NCBI RefSeq assembly: GCF_008247605.1
Contig: NZ_CP043420.1
Span: 2,604,001-2,668,000, forward strand
Length of the DNA: 64,000 nucleotides
Direction: 5' to 3'
From: Kushneria phosphatilytica
Lineage (GTDB): Bacteria; Pseudomonadota; Gammaproteobacteria; Pseudomonadales; Halomonadaceae
Below the pieces are notes generated by a model, which saw nothing but the letters and a program-made list of their open reading frames with translations, searched no databases and was not told the DNA's origin. Position numbers and translations under genes: made by a program. The first letter of the stretch is position 1. Each line of letters starts with the position of its first letter. Shown in pieces: positions 37,163 through 46,317 of the stretch.

Positions 37163-37791
37163 TCGGAAACTCCTTGTCTGAGGGGGACAAAGCGCACGGG
37201 TGCCAGACGCTGACGCTGCCACTCACCACCCCGACGAACCAGTCGGGTCAGCCACTGCGCCCCATTCGCGTCCTCCAACGGGGCGATCACAATGCCGCCC
37301 TCACGTATCTGACCGGTCAGCACCTCGCCGGGTTCACGAGTGGCAGCCGTCAGAATGACGGCATCAAAGGGAGCAGCTTCCGGCCAGCCATCAGCGCCAT
37401 CCCCATGGCGCAGTTGTACATTGTCGTAGCCGAGCTCGGTCAGCACGCCGGCGGCGCGCTCATGGAGCGCTCGAATACGCTCGACCGAATGGACCGATTC
37501 GACCAGGCCGGCAAGAATCGCCGCCTGATACCCCGAACCGGTGCCGATCTCCAGCACTCGGCGTGGCGCAATGGAAAGGACACATTCGGTCATGCGCGCC
37601 ACGATGACCGGTTGTGAGATGGTCTGATCATGACCGATCGGCATGGCGGTATTCAGCCAGGCTATCGCCCGGTCAGCGTTGCCCACGAAACGATCGCGTG
37701 GCGTACTGGCCATCACCGTCAGTACACGCTCATCGGTAATGCCTGACGCACGCAATTCATCGATCAGCCGGTGTGCTGCAGAGTCATTCAT
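37159..37791 (-). CDS. pcm: protein-L-isoaspartate O-methyltransferase
   Basis: This 210-residue SAM-dependent enzyme starts repair of isoaspartyl residues in aged proteins. The SAM motif Val-Leu-Glu-Ile-Gly-Thr-Gly-Ser-Gly-Tyr-Gln lies at about 79-89; the N-terminal Pro-Arg-Asp-Arg-Phe-Val and Gln-Thr-Ile-Ser-Gln-Pro segments are family signatures. It follows surE by 19 nt and overlaps popT by 4 nt, the conserved surE-pcm order of gammaproteobacteria. Confidence 0.96.
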   Translation of the reverse strand: MNDSAAHRLIDELRASGITDERVLTVMASTPRDRFVGNADRAIAWLNTAMPIGHDQTISQPVIVARMTECVLSIAPRRVLEIGTGSGYQAAILAGLVESVHSVERIRALHERAAGVLTELGYDNVQLRHGDGADGWPEAAPFDAVILTAATREPGEVLTGQIREGGIVIAPLEDANGAQWLTRLVRRGGEWQRQRLAPVRFVPLRQGVSD

Positions 37792-37810
37792 GTCCCTTCC
37801 GCTCCCGCCA

Positions 37811-38566
37811 TCAGCCCCGATCGGTCAGGGCATCCAGCCAGGACTGCACATCGTCCAGAGCCGTATGCCGGGTGAGATCGGTATGCAGCGGCGTAATCGA
37901 GACGTACCCTGCCTCGATGGCAGCAAAATCGGTGTCGTTACCATCGTCGGCACTGAGCCCGGCCGGAGCGATCCAGTAACGCGTGCGTCCACGAGGGTCC
38001 TCGATCGGCAATGGCTCTCGTCCCGGACCACGATGCCCCTGCCGGGTCACCCGGAAACCACGCAGTTCCTGCCATGGCACATCGGGCACATTGACGTTGA
38101 GCAGACTGCGCGGCGGCAGCGCCAGGCGCTCCACGGCACCGACCAGTGAAGCCGCTACCCGACCCGCCGTTTCGAAGTACTGATGGCCACACAGCGAGAC
38201 GGCTATGGCCGAAAGGCCCAGCGAACGCCCCTCCATGGCGGCGGCGACCGTGCCGGAATAGAGCACGTCATCCCCGAGGTTGCCCCCGTGATTGATGCCC
38301 GACACCACCAGATCGACACCTTCATCGAAAATTCGGCTGACCCCCAGATAGACGCAGTCCGCCGGCGTCCCGTCGACGCTATAGAAACCGCTTTCCAGAG
38401 GCGTCAGCATCAGCGGTCGGGTCAGCGTCAGCGAATTGCTGGCACCACTGCGATCCCGGTCGGGGGCGATCACTCGTACTTTCGCCTGCGGCTCAAGCGC
38501 CTCGTAGAGGGCGCGCAGACCCGGCGCATGAACGCCATCATCATTGGACAGCAGCAGTTTGCGCAT
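37811..38566 (-). CDS. surE: 5'/3'-nucleotidase SurE
   Basis: This 251-residue metal-dependent nucleotidase/exopolyphosphatase is linked to stationary-phase survival. The metal-binding Ser-Asn-Asp-Asp-Gly lies at 7-11; other family blocks are Pro-Asp-Arg-Asp-Arg-Ser-Gly-Ala (about 35-42), Gly-Thr-Pro-Ala-Asp-Cys-Val (about 65-71) and Ser-Gly-Ile-Asn-His-Gly-Gly-Asn (about 89-96). It lies between truD (58 nt) and pcm (19 nt). Confidence 0.97.
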   Translation of the reverse strand: MRKLLLSNDDGVHAPGLRALYEALEPQAKVRVIAPDRDRSGASNSLTLTRPLMLTPLESGFYSVDGTPADCVYLGVSRIFDEGVDLVVSGINHGGNLGDDVLYSGTVAAAMEGRSLGLSAIAVSLCGHQYFETAGRVAASLVGAVERLALPPRSLLNVNVPDVPWQELRGFRVTRQGHRGPGREPLPIEDPRGRTRYWIAPAGLSADDGNDTDFAAIEAGYVSITPLHTDLTRHTALDDVQSWLDALTDRG

Positions 38567-38624
38567 CGCCTTGTCTCCTCCGGTTCAGAGTCTGCATCGG
38601 TGCTCGCGGCACACCGATATCAGC

Positions 38625-39674
38625 TCAGAGTTGCTCATGGGTGATCAGTTCACGCAGCACGGCCGTGGCAAACCCACCCCGGGCCAGCGTGAACGATACG
38701 CTCACCCCTTCATGACCATTTACCATTGTGGCCGCTTCCGGCATCAATCGCAGCGATCGGCGTGCCGGTTTCGCGCCTGCCTGTTCGATTCCGGCACGCA
38801 ACAGCGGGTGACGCTCGATCACCCGCTGTTCCAGCTCTGCAGCAACCCCACACGCAGCGGTCTCTCCGCGCCCCCAGAGCGGGCCGGTGGGGTGAATATC
38901 ACCACTGGCCAGCCGCTCGGACAACTCGGCATCGGGTGACTCGGCAGTAAAGTGACTGGCACTGCCGGCCAGGTTGAATACCTCCCCTGCCAGTGGCGTC
39001 AACCAACAGTCCTGATCGATGCGTTCAGCCAGCACGGCGTTGAACAGATAACTGCGTGCGGTGGATAGCAGCAGACCCTCACGATCATCGCGCCGTCGCC
39101 AGCCACGCTCGAACAGTCGCAAGGCTCTCGAGATGTTATCACCCCCGACCCCAAAGCGCTGGGGACCGAAATAGTTGGGCACCCCCTGCGTCACCAGTTG
39201 TTGCCAGCGGTCATCCAGAGCCGATTCACTCGCCTCGGGTTCTCGCAGCTCAATCCGAAAGCGATTGGCAAGGTGCACACCGCGCTTGAGCTTGCGGGGG
39301 TGACGAGCATGATCGAGCAGCGCTACCCGGGTAGCGCCATCTTCCAGTGCCAGCAGCGCTGCCAACCGCTCCGGCGTCTCTCGCCCCGGCAGCCAGACCG
39401 ACAGCCACTGACGGGTTACTGCCCCGTGATCCTTGAGGCCGCTGATACCGATATCCCGCGGCGCCACTTCCAGCCGTCGCGCCACATGGCGTACCAGCAC
39501 CGGCGTACTCATGGCGCGCTTTTCCAGCCATAGCCAGAGATGCTCCCCCTCACCCTCCGGGGTGAAAGGCATGATCTCCTCGACCTGAAAATCCTCGGGC
39601 GTTACACGAAACCGGGCGTGGCCAAGCGGCGCACCATGCAGACGCGACCAGTCCGGCAAGGCAGACGCAGTCAT
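38625..39674 (-). CDS. truD: tRNA pseudouridine(13) synthase TruD
   Basis: This 349-residue enzyme makes pseudouridine 13 in tRNA. The catalytic aspartate lies in [11 protein letters not shown] (about 79-89), and Asn-Tyr-Phe-Gly-x-Gln-Arg-Phe-Gly (about 167) is the TRUD-domain hallmark. It overlaps ispF by 4 nt (ATGA) in the ftsB-to-rpoS operon. Confidence 0.96.
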   Translation of the reverse strand: MTASALPDWSRLHGAPLGHARFRVTPEDFQVEEIMPFTPEGEGEHLWLWLEKRAMSTPVLVRHVARRLEVAPRDIGISGLKDHGAVTRQWLSVWLPGRETPERLAALLALEDGATRVALLDHARHPRKLKRGVHLANRFRIELREPEASESALDDRWQQLVTQGVPNYFGPQRFGVGGDNISRALRLFERGWRRRDDREGLLLSTARSYLFNAVLAERIDQDCWLTPLAGEVFNLAGSASHFTAESPDAELSERLASGDIHPTGPLWGRGETAACGVAAELEQRVIERHPLLRAGIEQAGAKPARRSLRLMPEAATMVNGHEGVSVSFTLARGGFATAVLRELITHEQL

Positions 39675-40180
39675 CGCGATGGCTGTCCGGCCAGCAGCGC
39701 CACCGCCTCGGCAGCAATACCTTCGCCGCGTCCGGTAAAGCCCAGTCGCTCACTGGTCGTTGCCTTGACGCTGACCCGATCAACACCGATACCCAGGTCT
39801 TCGGCAATGCAATAGCGCATGGCCTCGATATGGCGCGCCATCTTCGGCGCCTGGGCGATCAGGGTGGCATCGACATTGCCGACGACGTAGCCGGCTTCAT
39901 GCACCAGCGTCATCACATGACGCAGCAGAACGCGGCTGTTGGCCCCGGCCCACTCATCACTGTTATCGGGAAAGTGGTGACCGATATCTCCCAGCGCGCA
40001 GGCCCCCAGCAGGGCATCACTGATGGCATGCAGCAGAACATCGCCGTCACTGTGCGCGACGAACCCCTGTTCGAACGGGATGCTGACGCCTCCGATGACA
40101 AGATGATCGCCCGGACCGAAACGATGGACATCGAAGCCGTGTCCGATGCGCAACGATGGCATCATGGCCTGCTCGTTCAT
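39671..40180 (-). CDS. ispF: 2-C-methyl-D-erythritol 2,4-cyclodiphosphate synthase
   Basis: This enzyme of the MEP isoprenoid pathway has 169 residues with the metal and substrate motifs Gly-His-Gly-Phe-Asp-Val-His-Arg-Phe (about 13-21) and His-Ser-Asp-Gly-Asp-Val-Leu-Leu-His (about 42-50), then Asp-Ile-Gly-x-His-Phe. It starts within the end of ispD (4-nt overlap) and ends over the start of truD. Shorter ATG starts exist 5 and 6 codons in. Its product feeds undecaprenyl and quinone synthesis. Confidence 0.96.
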   Translation of the reverse strand: MNEQAMMPSLRIGHGFDVHRFGPGDHLVIGGVSIPFEQGFVAHSDGDVLLHAISDALLGACALGDIGHHFPDNSDEWAGANSRVLLRHVMTLVHEAGYVVGNVDATLIAQAPKMARHIEAMRYCIAEDLGIGVDRVSVKATTSERLGFTGRGEGIAAEAVALLAGQPSR

Positions 40181-40884
40181 GTAGGTTCTCGCTGTGACTC
40201 GAGGATCATGGCGGCAAAGCGCAGATCCTCGGGATGAGTGATCTTGATATTATCGCTGCGTCCGGTCACCAGTAACGGTGCCAATCCCAGCGCTTCGATC
40301 GCGGACGCTTCGTCGGTAACGGCGACCCCGCCATCACGAGCGTGTTCAAGTGCCCGGCGAAGCACACCGAATCGGAAGCCCTGTGGCGTCATGGCTCGCC
40401 ACAAGCCATCCCGGGAAGGCGTCGTTGCCACCCGTTGTCCATCATCCTGACGTTTAAGCGTATCGGTCACCGGCGAGGCCAGCAGGCCCCCTACCCGATC
40501 GCGTCGCAGGGCCGCCAGCAGATGCTTCAGATCACTGGCCGTGACACAGGGGCGAGCCACGTCGTGCACCAGCACCCAATCTTCCTCATCGGCCTGACCG
40601 GCCATGGCATGCAACGCTGCCAGCACTGACTGCCAGCGGGCCTCGCCGCCATCAACCCGTTGCCAGTGGCTAAAAGGCACCATCGTGTCTTCAAACCACT
40701 CATCATCGGGATCGAGACACAGCATAAGGGTCGCCTCGGGCCAGACGCTGTGCAGTCTTGAGAGCGTCTGGGTCATGACGCTTCGCTCGCCCAGAGGCAG
40801 GTACTGCTTGGGACGATCGGACCCCATCCGGGTGCCACGACCGGCCGCTGGCACAATCAGCCAGGGAGCGGCATCTGCTCTCAT
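40177..40884 (-). CDS. ispD: 2-C-methyl-D-erythritol 4-phosphate cytidylyltransferase
   Basis: This 235-residue MEP-pathway enzyme couples MEP to CTP. The nucleotide-binding motif [10 protein letters not shown] and Pro-Lys-Gln-Tyr-Leu lies at about 12-29; Val-His-Asp-Val-Ala-Arg-Pro-Cys near 105 is the family signature. It overlaps ftsB by 4 nt and ispF by 4 nt, the usual ftsB-ispD-ispF order. Confidence 0.96.
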   Translation of the reverse strand: MRADAAPWLIVPAAGRGTRMGSDRPKQYLPLGERSVMTQTLSRLHSVWPEATLMLCLDPDDEWFEDTMVPFSHWQRVDGGEARWQSVLAALHAMAGQADEEDWVLVHDVARPCVTASDLKHLLAALRRDRVGGLLASPVTDTLKRQDDGQRVATTPSRDGLWRAMTPQGFRFGVLRRALEHARDGGVAVTDEASAIEALGLAPLLVTGRSDNIKITHPEDLRFAAMILESQREPT

Positions 40885-41186
40885 TGCGGTATCTCCGGAG
40901 TGGCCTGCACCGTGGCACCGGGCACCCAGATGAACTGCTCGTCCTGGCGGACCATGCCGAGATCGTTGCGGGCCCGCTCCTCGATGGCATCCAGCCCGTT
41001 CTTGAGATCGACCACTTCAGCCGCCAGCCGATCGTTGCGTTCGTCGAGCTCCTGATTATCGGCCGCCAGCAGATCAGCCCGTGCCTCTACTCGCTGCAGT
41101 TCCAGCAGACCGCCATCGCCCATCCAGAGGTGGTATTGAAGCAGCGCCAGCAGTGCCACCAGCACCAGCGAAATCCATTTGAACAT
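40881..41186 (-). CDS. ftsB: cell division protein FtsB
   Basis: This 101-residue bitopic inner-membrane protein has a short cytoplasmic start, a transmembrane helix at about 4-21, then a periplasmic coiled coil with heptads of Leu (about 28-70) and a short C-terminal region. It acts in the FtsQLB divisome complex. ATG 41186 is preferred; a TTG one codon upstream is also in frame. It is the first gene of the operon running to rpoS. Confidence 0.93.
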   Translation of the reverse strand: MFKWISLVLVALLALLQYHLWMGDGGLLELQRVEARADLLAADNQELDERNDRLAAEVVDLKNGLDAIEERARNDLGMVRQDEQFIWVPGATVQATPEIPQ

Positions 41187-41295
41187 CAAGGGTCAGCCGT
41201 ATGCGGGCGCCCGGTGCACGGGCGCTCATTGAATCGATCCATCAGGAGCGCGATTATGCCATCATCAGCGCACTTGCACAGGGGCCGGGCATGGC

Positions 41296-41865
41296 TCAAT
41301 CGGGACGTGCAGGCGCCTGCCAGCGCTCGAAGCTGCCCACATGGAGAGAAAAGCGTTCGGCGCCAGGGGGCAGTTCACGGCGTCGATCATCGAAAAAGTG
41401 CCTGAGGGTGCGTTCGATGGTGGGAAAGGCCAGCGACTCCCAGGGGATGGCCGACTCTTCGAACAGCCGGACTTCCCGGCTTTCCGGACCTGCGGAGAAA
41501 TCGCCTGCCAAACGTCCGATAAAGATCATGTAGACCTGATGGATGTGTGGTAGATCAATCAGCGTGTAGAGCGACAGCTCGGTCAGCTCGGCACCGGCTT
41601 CTTCCCGGGTTTCACGCCTTGCCGCCTGTTCGGTGGTCTCACCGTTCTCCATGAACCCTGCGGGCAGCGTCCAGTACCCATCACGGGGGGAAATGGCACG
41701 ACGACACAGCAGTACCCGATCATCGATCAAAGGCAGTGTGCCGGCAACGATACGGGGATTCTGATAGTGAATCGTACCGCAGCGATCACAGAGATAGCGC
41801 AGTCGGTCGTCTCCCGCCGGAATGGCCAGGCGAACCGGGGCGCCGCAGTGGCTACAGAAATTCAT
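41296..41865 (-). CDS. Nudix hydrolase with N-terminal zinc ribbon
   Basis: This 189-residue protein has a zinc ribbon of two Cys-x-x-Cys knuckles (residues 4-7 and about 26-29) followed by a Nudix domain whose box reads Gly-Phe-Met-Glu-Asn-Gly-Glu-x7-Arg-Glu-Thr-Arg-Glu-Glu-Ala-Gly (about 70-92). It probably hydrolyses a nucleoside diphosphate derivative such as an ADP-sugar or a dinucleotide; it lacks the extra domain of NudC. Start chosen at Met-Asn-Phe-Cys-Ser-His-Cys (41865) so the ribbon is N-terminal. It is divergent from the CoA pyrophosphatase gene. Confidence 0.88.
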   Translation of the reverse strand: MNFCSHCGAPVRLAIPAGDDRLRYLCDRCGTIHYQNPRIVAGTLPLIDDRVLLCRRAISPRDGYWTLPAGFMENGETTEQAARRETREEAGAELTELSLYTLIDLPHIHQVYMIFIGRLAGDFSAGPESREVRLFEESAIPWESLAFPTIERTLRHFFDDRRRELPPGAERFSLHVGSFERWQAPARPD

Positions 41866-41951
41866 GGCGTTCCAGACAATAATGGCGCCTGACACGACCG
41901 TATAGGCCGCCGGGCACGCGCGGGACGGGTTAACGGACAGGATGGAGAGTC

Positions 41952-42572
41952 ATGTTAGAGAAAGCGCGAACCCGGCTGCAAGCCTGGACACCTCGGACCC
42001 TGGGCGATGAACGTGCCCATGCCGCGGTCCTGATCCCGCTGATCGATGCCACATCGCCGAGGCTGCTGCTGACACGGCGCGCCGGGCATCTCAGTCAGCA
42101 TGCCGGACAGGTCGCTTTTCCCGGTGGCAAACGCGATGCCACGGACCCCGATCTTGTCAGTTGCGCCCTGCGGGAAGCCAGCGAAGAGATCGGCCTGCCT
42201 CCCGCGCAGGTGGATATCGTCGGCCGGCTCAGCGACCGGCGATCGCGCCATGGGCTGATCGTCACCCCGTTTGTCGGCATTATCCCGGAGGGCCTCGAGT
42301 TTCATCCCAGTGCCGATGAGATCGCCGCCATTTTCGAAGTGCCCCTGACCACCCTGATCACCGACCCGCGCCAGCATACCGATGTCATCGATGATGCCCG
42401 TGGCCGGCTGTTTGTACCCAGCTACACTTTTGGCGAGCATATCCTGTGGGGGCTTTCGGCGATGATGGTCGTCGAGCTGCTGGCGGTGGCCTTCGACGTC
42501 GATATCAGTCTCGATCAGGCGCATCCACACGCCCCACTTCGTTATCCCGTCAATGGAAGGCAGTCGCCATGA
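41952..42572 (+). CDS. CoA pyrophosphatase (NudL-type Nudix hydrolase)
   Basis: This 206-residue Nudix protein bears the CoAse signature: Leu-Leu-Leu-Thr-Arg-Arg, His-Ala-Gly-Gln-Val-Ala-Phe-Pro-Gly-Gly-Lys (about 38-60) and a box with Arg-Glu-Ala-Ser-Glu-Glu-Ile-Gly-Leu (about 75-83). It cleaves coenzyme A and derivatives to 4'-phosphopantetheine and 3',5'-ADP. Its stop overlaps the ATG of the following oxygenase (ATGA), so they form an operon. Confidence 0.92.
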   Translation: MLEKARTRLQAWTPRTLGDERAHAAVLIPLIDATSPRLLLTRRAGHLSQHAGQVAFPGGKRDATDPDLVSCALREASEEIGLPPAQVDIVGRLSDRRSRHGLIVTPFVGIIPEGLEFHPSADEIAAIFEVPLTTLITDPRQHTDVIDDARGRLFVPSYTFGEHILWGLSAMMVVELLAVAFDVDISLDQAHPHAPLRYPVNGRQSP

Positions 42573-43246
42573 CCTCACCGGTGCACCCCGTAGCGGCCGC
42601 CTGGCCGGCGCTGGATACCCAACGCATGGAGGCCCTGATCGATGATCTGGTTGAACATGGCTGGGCGGTCGCCGAAGACTTTCTCGACCATGATCTGACC
42701 CACGCACTCAGTCATGAACTTCAAGCGCTCGAAGACAACGGCGCACTGGCCGAGGCCGGTATCGGCCGTGGCCGCGAATATCAGCACCGCCCCGACATCC
42801 GCGGTGATTCGATCCGCTGGCTGACCCCGGATCATCCGGCCCAGCGCCACTATCTGATGTCCATGGCAGCCCTGCGTGATGCCATCAATCGGTCGCTGTT
42901 CCTTGGCCTGTTCGAATTCGAGGCACACTTTGCACGCTATCCCATCGGAGCTTTCTATCAACGCCATGTCGACAGCTTCCGCGGCCGGGCCAACCGCATC
43001 ATCTCCAGTGTCAGCTATCTCAATGCCGACTGGCCGGATGATGGCGGCGGCGAAATGGTGGTCTATGCTCCCGAAGACGAGACGCGTGAACTGGGGCGTG
43101 TAGTGCCACGCGCCGGCACCTTTGTCTGCTTTCTCTCGGAAGAAATGCCGCACGAAGTGCTCCCGGCCCGCTTGCCTCGCGCCAGCATCGCAGGCTGGTT
43201 CCGTCGCAACAGCTCGCTGGGTAATCTGATCGACCCGGCCCTTTGA
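42569..43246 (+). CDS. 2OG-Fe(II) oxygenase (prolyl-4-hydroxylase-like)
   Basis: This 225-residue protein has a double-stranded beta-helix oxygenase pattern. The facial triad is visible as His-Val-Asp in Tyr-Gln-Arg-His-Val-Asp-Ser (about 132-138) and a distal His in Met-Pro-His-Glu-Val (about 190); an Arg in the last strand (Arg-Ala-Ser-Ile-Ala-Gly-Trp-Phe-Arg) would hold 2-oxoglutarate. Related gammaproteobacterial proteins hydroxylate translation components, but the substrate here is unknown. ATG 42569 overlaps the CoA pyrophosphatase stop; the longer frame from 42446 is inside that gene and rejected. Confidence 0.86.
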   Translation: MTSPVHPVAAAWPALDTQRMEALIDDLVEHGWAVAEDFLDHDLTHALSHELQALEDNGALAEAGIGRGREYQHRPDIRGDSIRWLTPDHPAQRHYLMSMAALRDAINRSLFLGLFEFEAHFARYPIGAFYQRHVDSFRGRANRIISSVSYLNADWPDDGGGEMVVYAPEDETRELGRVVPRAGTFVCFLSEEMPHEVLPARLPRASIAGWFRRNSSLGNLIDPAL

Positions 43247-43358
43247 CAGGCTGACCAAGGTCGGATTGTCCCGCCGCAACCGGCCGGGCAGGCTTGCGAG
43301 CGAACCGGAACTGCGGTTTGACGCGTCACCCCATGCCACCCTGTCACATGGAGCCCTC

Positions 43359-44642
43359 ATGGCCGCCTGCCATCCCTTTATTGCCACTACCGAAGAGAGC
43401 TGGCTGAATCGCCCCGCTCATCGCCGCTGGCTGATCGACCAGGGAGAGTCACTGATCGCCTTCGGTAAGGCGTCGCGTCGTCCCGAGGGCGGTTTCGCCA
43501 CACTCGATGAATGGGGCCACCCCATTCCGGCCCAGCGCCCGCAGACCCTGATTGCCGCACGCATGACTCATACCTTTGCGCTGGCCGCCCTGCAGGGTAT
43601 CCCCGGCGCCGGCGCGCTGGTCGATCACGGCATCAGTGCCCTCACCAGCCTGTTTCACGATGACCGTCATGGCGGCTGGTTTGCCGAAATGCCCGATGAT
43701 GAGGACGCTTCGGGCATCGACACCACCAAACAGGCCTATCTGCACGCGTTCGTGGCCCTTGCCGCTGCATCCGCCACGGCAGCAGGTCGACCCGGCGCCC
43801 GGGTGCTGCTCGATCGCGCCGTCGAGGTCATCGAACGGCACTTCTGGTCGGATGAGGAAGGCCGCATGCGCGAAAGCTTCTCGCGTGACTGGCAGCAGGG
43901 CGAGGCCTACCGTGGCGCCAACAGCAACATGCATTCGGTAGAAGCCTTTCTGGCACTTGCAGACGTGCTGGAAGCACCGGTATGGCGTCAGCGAGCGCTA
44001 TCGATTGCCGGTTATCTGATTCACGAGCATGCTGTGCAGGCCGGCTATCTGGTGGTCGAACACTTCGATGAACAGTGGCAGGAGTGGCGTGATTACAATC
44101 GCGACCAGCCAGGCGATCAGTTTCGTCCCTATGGCCTGACACCGGGCCATGCCCTGGAGTGGTCACGACTGCTGGTCAATCTCGAGGCCGGCTTGTTGCG
44201 TCATGGCGAACAGGCACCCGACTGGCTGCTTCACGATGCCATCGGGCTGTTTGATGCCGCTGTCACCACGGGCTGGGCGGCCGATGGCGCGCCGGGCTTC
44301 GTGTACACCGTCGACTGGCAGCAGCAGCCGGTGGTACGGGCCCGCATGCACTGGGTTATCGGTGAAGGTGTGGCGGCAGCGGCGGCGCTGCTGGCACGGA
44401 CCGGTCAGGTCCGCTTCGAGCACTGCTACCGCCAGTGGTGGGATTATATCGATCTCTACCTGATCGATCGCGAGCGAGGCAGCTGGCATCACGAGCTCGA
44501 TGAGCACAATCAGCCATCAGCCAGTGTGTGGTCAGGCAAGCCCGACATTTATCATGCCTACCAGGCCACCCTCTTCCCTCGCCTGCCGCTGGCCCCAACA
44601 GCCGCAACACTGCTGGCCGAGCGTCCTGAACTGGCCGGCTAG
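43359..44642 (+). CDS. AGE-family aldose-ketose isomerase (YihS / mannose isomerase-like)
   Basis: This 427-residue (alpha/alpha)6-barrel protein of the N-acylglucosamine 2-epimerase superfamily matches E. coli YihS along its length. It has Arg-Met-x-His (about 69), Tyr-Arg-Gly-Ala-Asn-Ser-Asn-Met-His (about 184), Glu-His-Phe-Asp near 230, His-Trp-Val-Ile-x-Glu near 330 and Trp-His-His-Glu-Leu-Asp near 375. Such enzymes interconvert mannose/fructose/glucose or sulfoquinovose/sulfofructose. No sulfoquinovose genes lie nearby, so mannose-fructose isomerisation is more likely. GGAG lies 6 nt before the ATG at 43359. A hairpin follows the stop. Confidence 0.86.
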   Translation: MAACHPFIATTEESWLNRPAHRRWLIDQGESLIAFGKASRRPEGGFATLDEWGHPIPAQRPQTLIAARMTHTFALAALQGIPGAGALVDHGISALTSLFHDDRHGGWFAEMPDDEDASGIDTTKQAYLHAFVALAAASATAAGRPGARVLLDRAVEVIERHFWSDEEGRMRESFSRDWQQGEAYRGANSNMHSVEAFLALADVLEAPVWRQRALSIAGYLIHEHAVQAGYLVVEHFDEQWQEWRDYNRDQPGDQFRPYGLTPGHALEWSRLLVNLEAGLLRHGEQAPDWLLHDAIGLFDAAVTTGWAADGAPGFVYTVDWQQQPVVRARMHWVIGEGVAAAAALLARTGQVRFEHCYRQWWDYIDLYLIDRERGSWHHELDEHNQPSASVWSGKPDIYHAYQATLFPRLPLAPTAATLLAERPELAG

Positions 44643-44655
44643 CCTCGCCGGTGAG

Positions 44656-44695
44656 CGGCACCCGATCAAGCCCTCAGGGTTTGCATCGGGTGCCG
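44656..44695. other. hairpin between convergent genes
   Basis: An 11-bp perfect stem CGGCACCCGAT/ATCGGGTGCCG (44656-44666 and 44685-44695) lies between the isomerase stop and the MFS stop. A good T tract is absent on both sides, so it may act as a bidirectional terminator with poor tail or as an mRNA-end stabiliser. Its CGGCACCC/GGGTGCCG core also occurs in the terminator at 1022-1050. Confidence 0.6.
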
Positions 44696-44701
44696 TTCGT
44701 C

Positions 44702-46036
44702 TCAGACCGTGGTGTTAGAGTGTCTTTTCGCCATGACGGTCTCATCCTCGTCGCTAACACGCTCGGAAGCTCCCTCTTCTTCATCCCGCAGGCGGGCTTC
44801 CTCGGCACCATTGACCAATGCCTCGGTCACTTCCAGCTCGGCGCCCACCACCGATTGCATCGGCGTGGCCACGAAAGGTGCCACCGGCTGGGGGGCAGGC
44901 CGCACACTGCGCCGCCAGGCAAAGAACAGCGCCAGCGCCAATGCTGCCATGGCAAAACCGTAGAACAGCCCACCTTCTCCCAGCATGTTCATGACCGAGG
45001 TCAGTACCGGGGCACTGAGTGTGCAGCCAACCGCATTGATCAGCAAAAGCCCCTGACTCATGCCGACCAGTGCTCCGGCGGGTGCCCGATCGGCTGCGTG
45101 TCCGACAGCAACGGGATAGAACGAAAAGGCCCCGCCGCCGAACAGGAACAGGGCTCCGGCCAGCCACCAGAAATGACTGACCGCCAGCGGTAATAACAAC
45201 GCCAGCACAACCAGGGCACCACCGAGTACGATCAGTACGATCTGCCGATCATGACGATCGGACCAGCGGCCAATGGGATACTGCAGCGCCATGCCACCTA
45301 CGATCATGACCGCCATCAACTGGCCGATCTGCTCTACCATGTAATTCTGTTGCTGCAGATAAAGCGGGAGCAGTGAATAGAGCGCCGCCACGATCACGCC
45401 CGAGCCGAAGGCGCCGGTCACACCGGTTGGGGTAATGCGTGCCAGCTTCAGCGGTGAAATCGGTTCGGCCTGTTCAAGCAATGGGCTGACCCGCGGAATA
45501 ATGGCCAGTGGCAGAATCGACAGGGTTGCCAGCATACCGATCAGCACATAAGGCGTGCTTACCGGTGCGCTTTCAAACATCCCGAGCAGCAGCTGGCCCA
45601 GCGCCAGGGCCCCGTAAAGCGCGATCATGTAAAAGGCCAGCACCCGCCCGCGGACACTGCGATCGCCGCTGGTCAAAAGCCAGCTTTCGATAACGAGATA
45701 GACCCCTACCGTCGCCCAGCCGCCCACCAGTCGCAGTGCAAACCAGGCCCAGGGCTGCAGCCACAACGACTGGGCCAGTGCCGAGACCGCGACCAGCGAG
45801 GCAAAACAGGCATAGGCGCGAATATGGCCGATACGCAGCAGCAAGCGATCATTGAGCAGTGCGCCGATGGCCAGACCGATATAGTACGCCGCCGACACCC
45901 AACCGATGGTATTGATCGATACCCCGGCCATGTTCAGGCGCAGGGTTACCAGGGTGGACAGGAAACCATTGCCCAGGGCAAGAATGAACAGGCCCAAAAG
46001 GGGGGCCAGAACCAGTGCCAGCAGCTGACGTGCCAT
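44702..46036 (-). CDS. MFS transporter (YcaD-like)
   Basis: This 444-residue major-facilitator protein has twelve predicted helices in two bundles and a central charged loop near 200-215. The Asn-Asp-Arg-x5-Gly segment (about 61-70) after helix 2 stands in place of the usual loop 2-3 motif. The closest general layout is the YcaD/MFS_1 drug-efflux-like group. A 60-residue acidic cytoplasmic tail with Glu-Glu and Asp-Glu runs ends the protein, longer than usual. Substrate unknown. It is convergent with the isomerase gene and divergent from the acyltransferase gene. Confidence 0.85.
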   Translation of the reverse strand: MARQLLALVLAPLLGLFILALGNGFLSTLVTLRLNMAGVSINTIGWVSAAYYIGLAIGALLNDRLLLRIGHIRAYACFASLVAVSALAQSLWLQPWAWFALRLVGGWATVGVYLVIESWLLTSGDRSVRGRVLAFYMIALYGALALGQLLLGMFESAPVSTPYVLIGMLATLSILPLAIIPRVSPLLEQAEPISPLKLARITPTGVTGAFGSGVIVAALYSLLPLYLQQQNYMVEQIGQLMAVMIVGGMALQYPIGRWSDRHDRQIVLIVLGGALVVLALLLPLAVSHFWWLAGALFLFGGGAFSFYPVAVGHAADRAPAGALVGMSQGLLLINAVGCTLSAPVLTSVMNMLGEGGLFYGFAMAALALALFFAWRRSVRPAPQPVAPFVATPMQSVVGAELEVTEALVNGAEEARLRDEEEGASERVSDEDETVMAKRHSNTTV

Positions 46037-46317
46037 GATGACCTCAAACCGGTATTAGCGCACTGGAATGGCGCAAATACTCGCCTGATGCGCGGTGAAG
46101 CGGCGGCAATATACGCCTGCGCCAAACAAAAAGCATCTGTTATTACGAGCACTCGAAGGCTTTTTCGTCAATGCCTGAAATGCCCGTCCGGCGGGGGCTG
46201 GCGCCTGGCATGAACCGAGGTGCTCCAGCTCTGAATGCTGCCCTTCATGATCGCCCCATGGCACGGCCCTGCGGCTTCGGTATACTCGGGCGCTGCCTGA
46301 CCAACCACGATGTGCTC

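Noticed and set aside
37163..37222. Upstream extension of the DUF368 gene
   Set aside because: It lies inside pcm, whereas TTG 37162 has AAGGAG at 7 nt and a TTGA overlap with the pcm stop.
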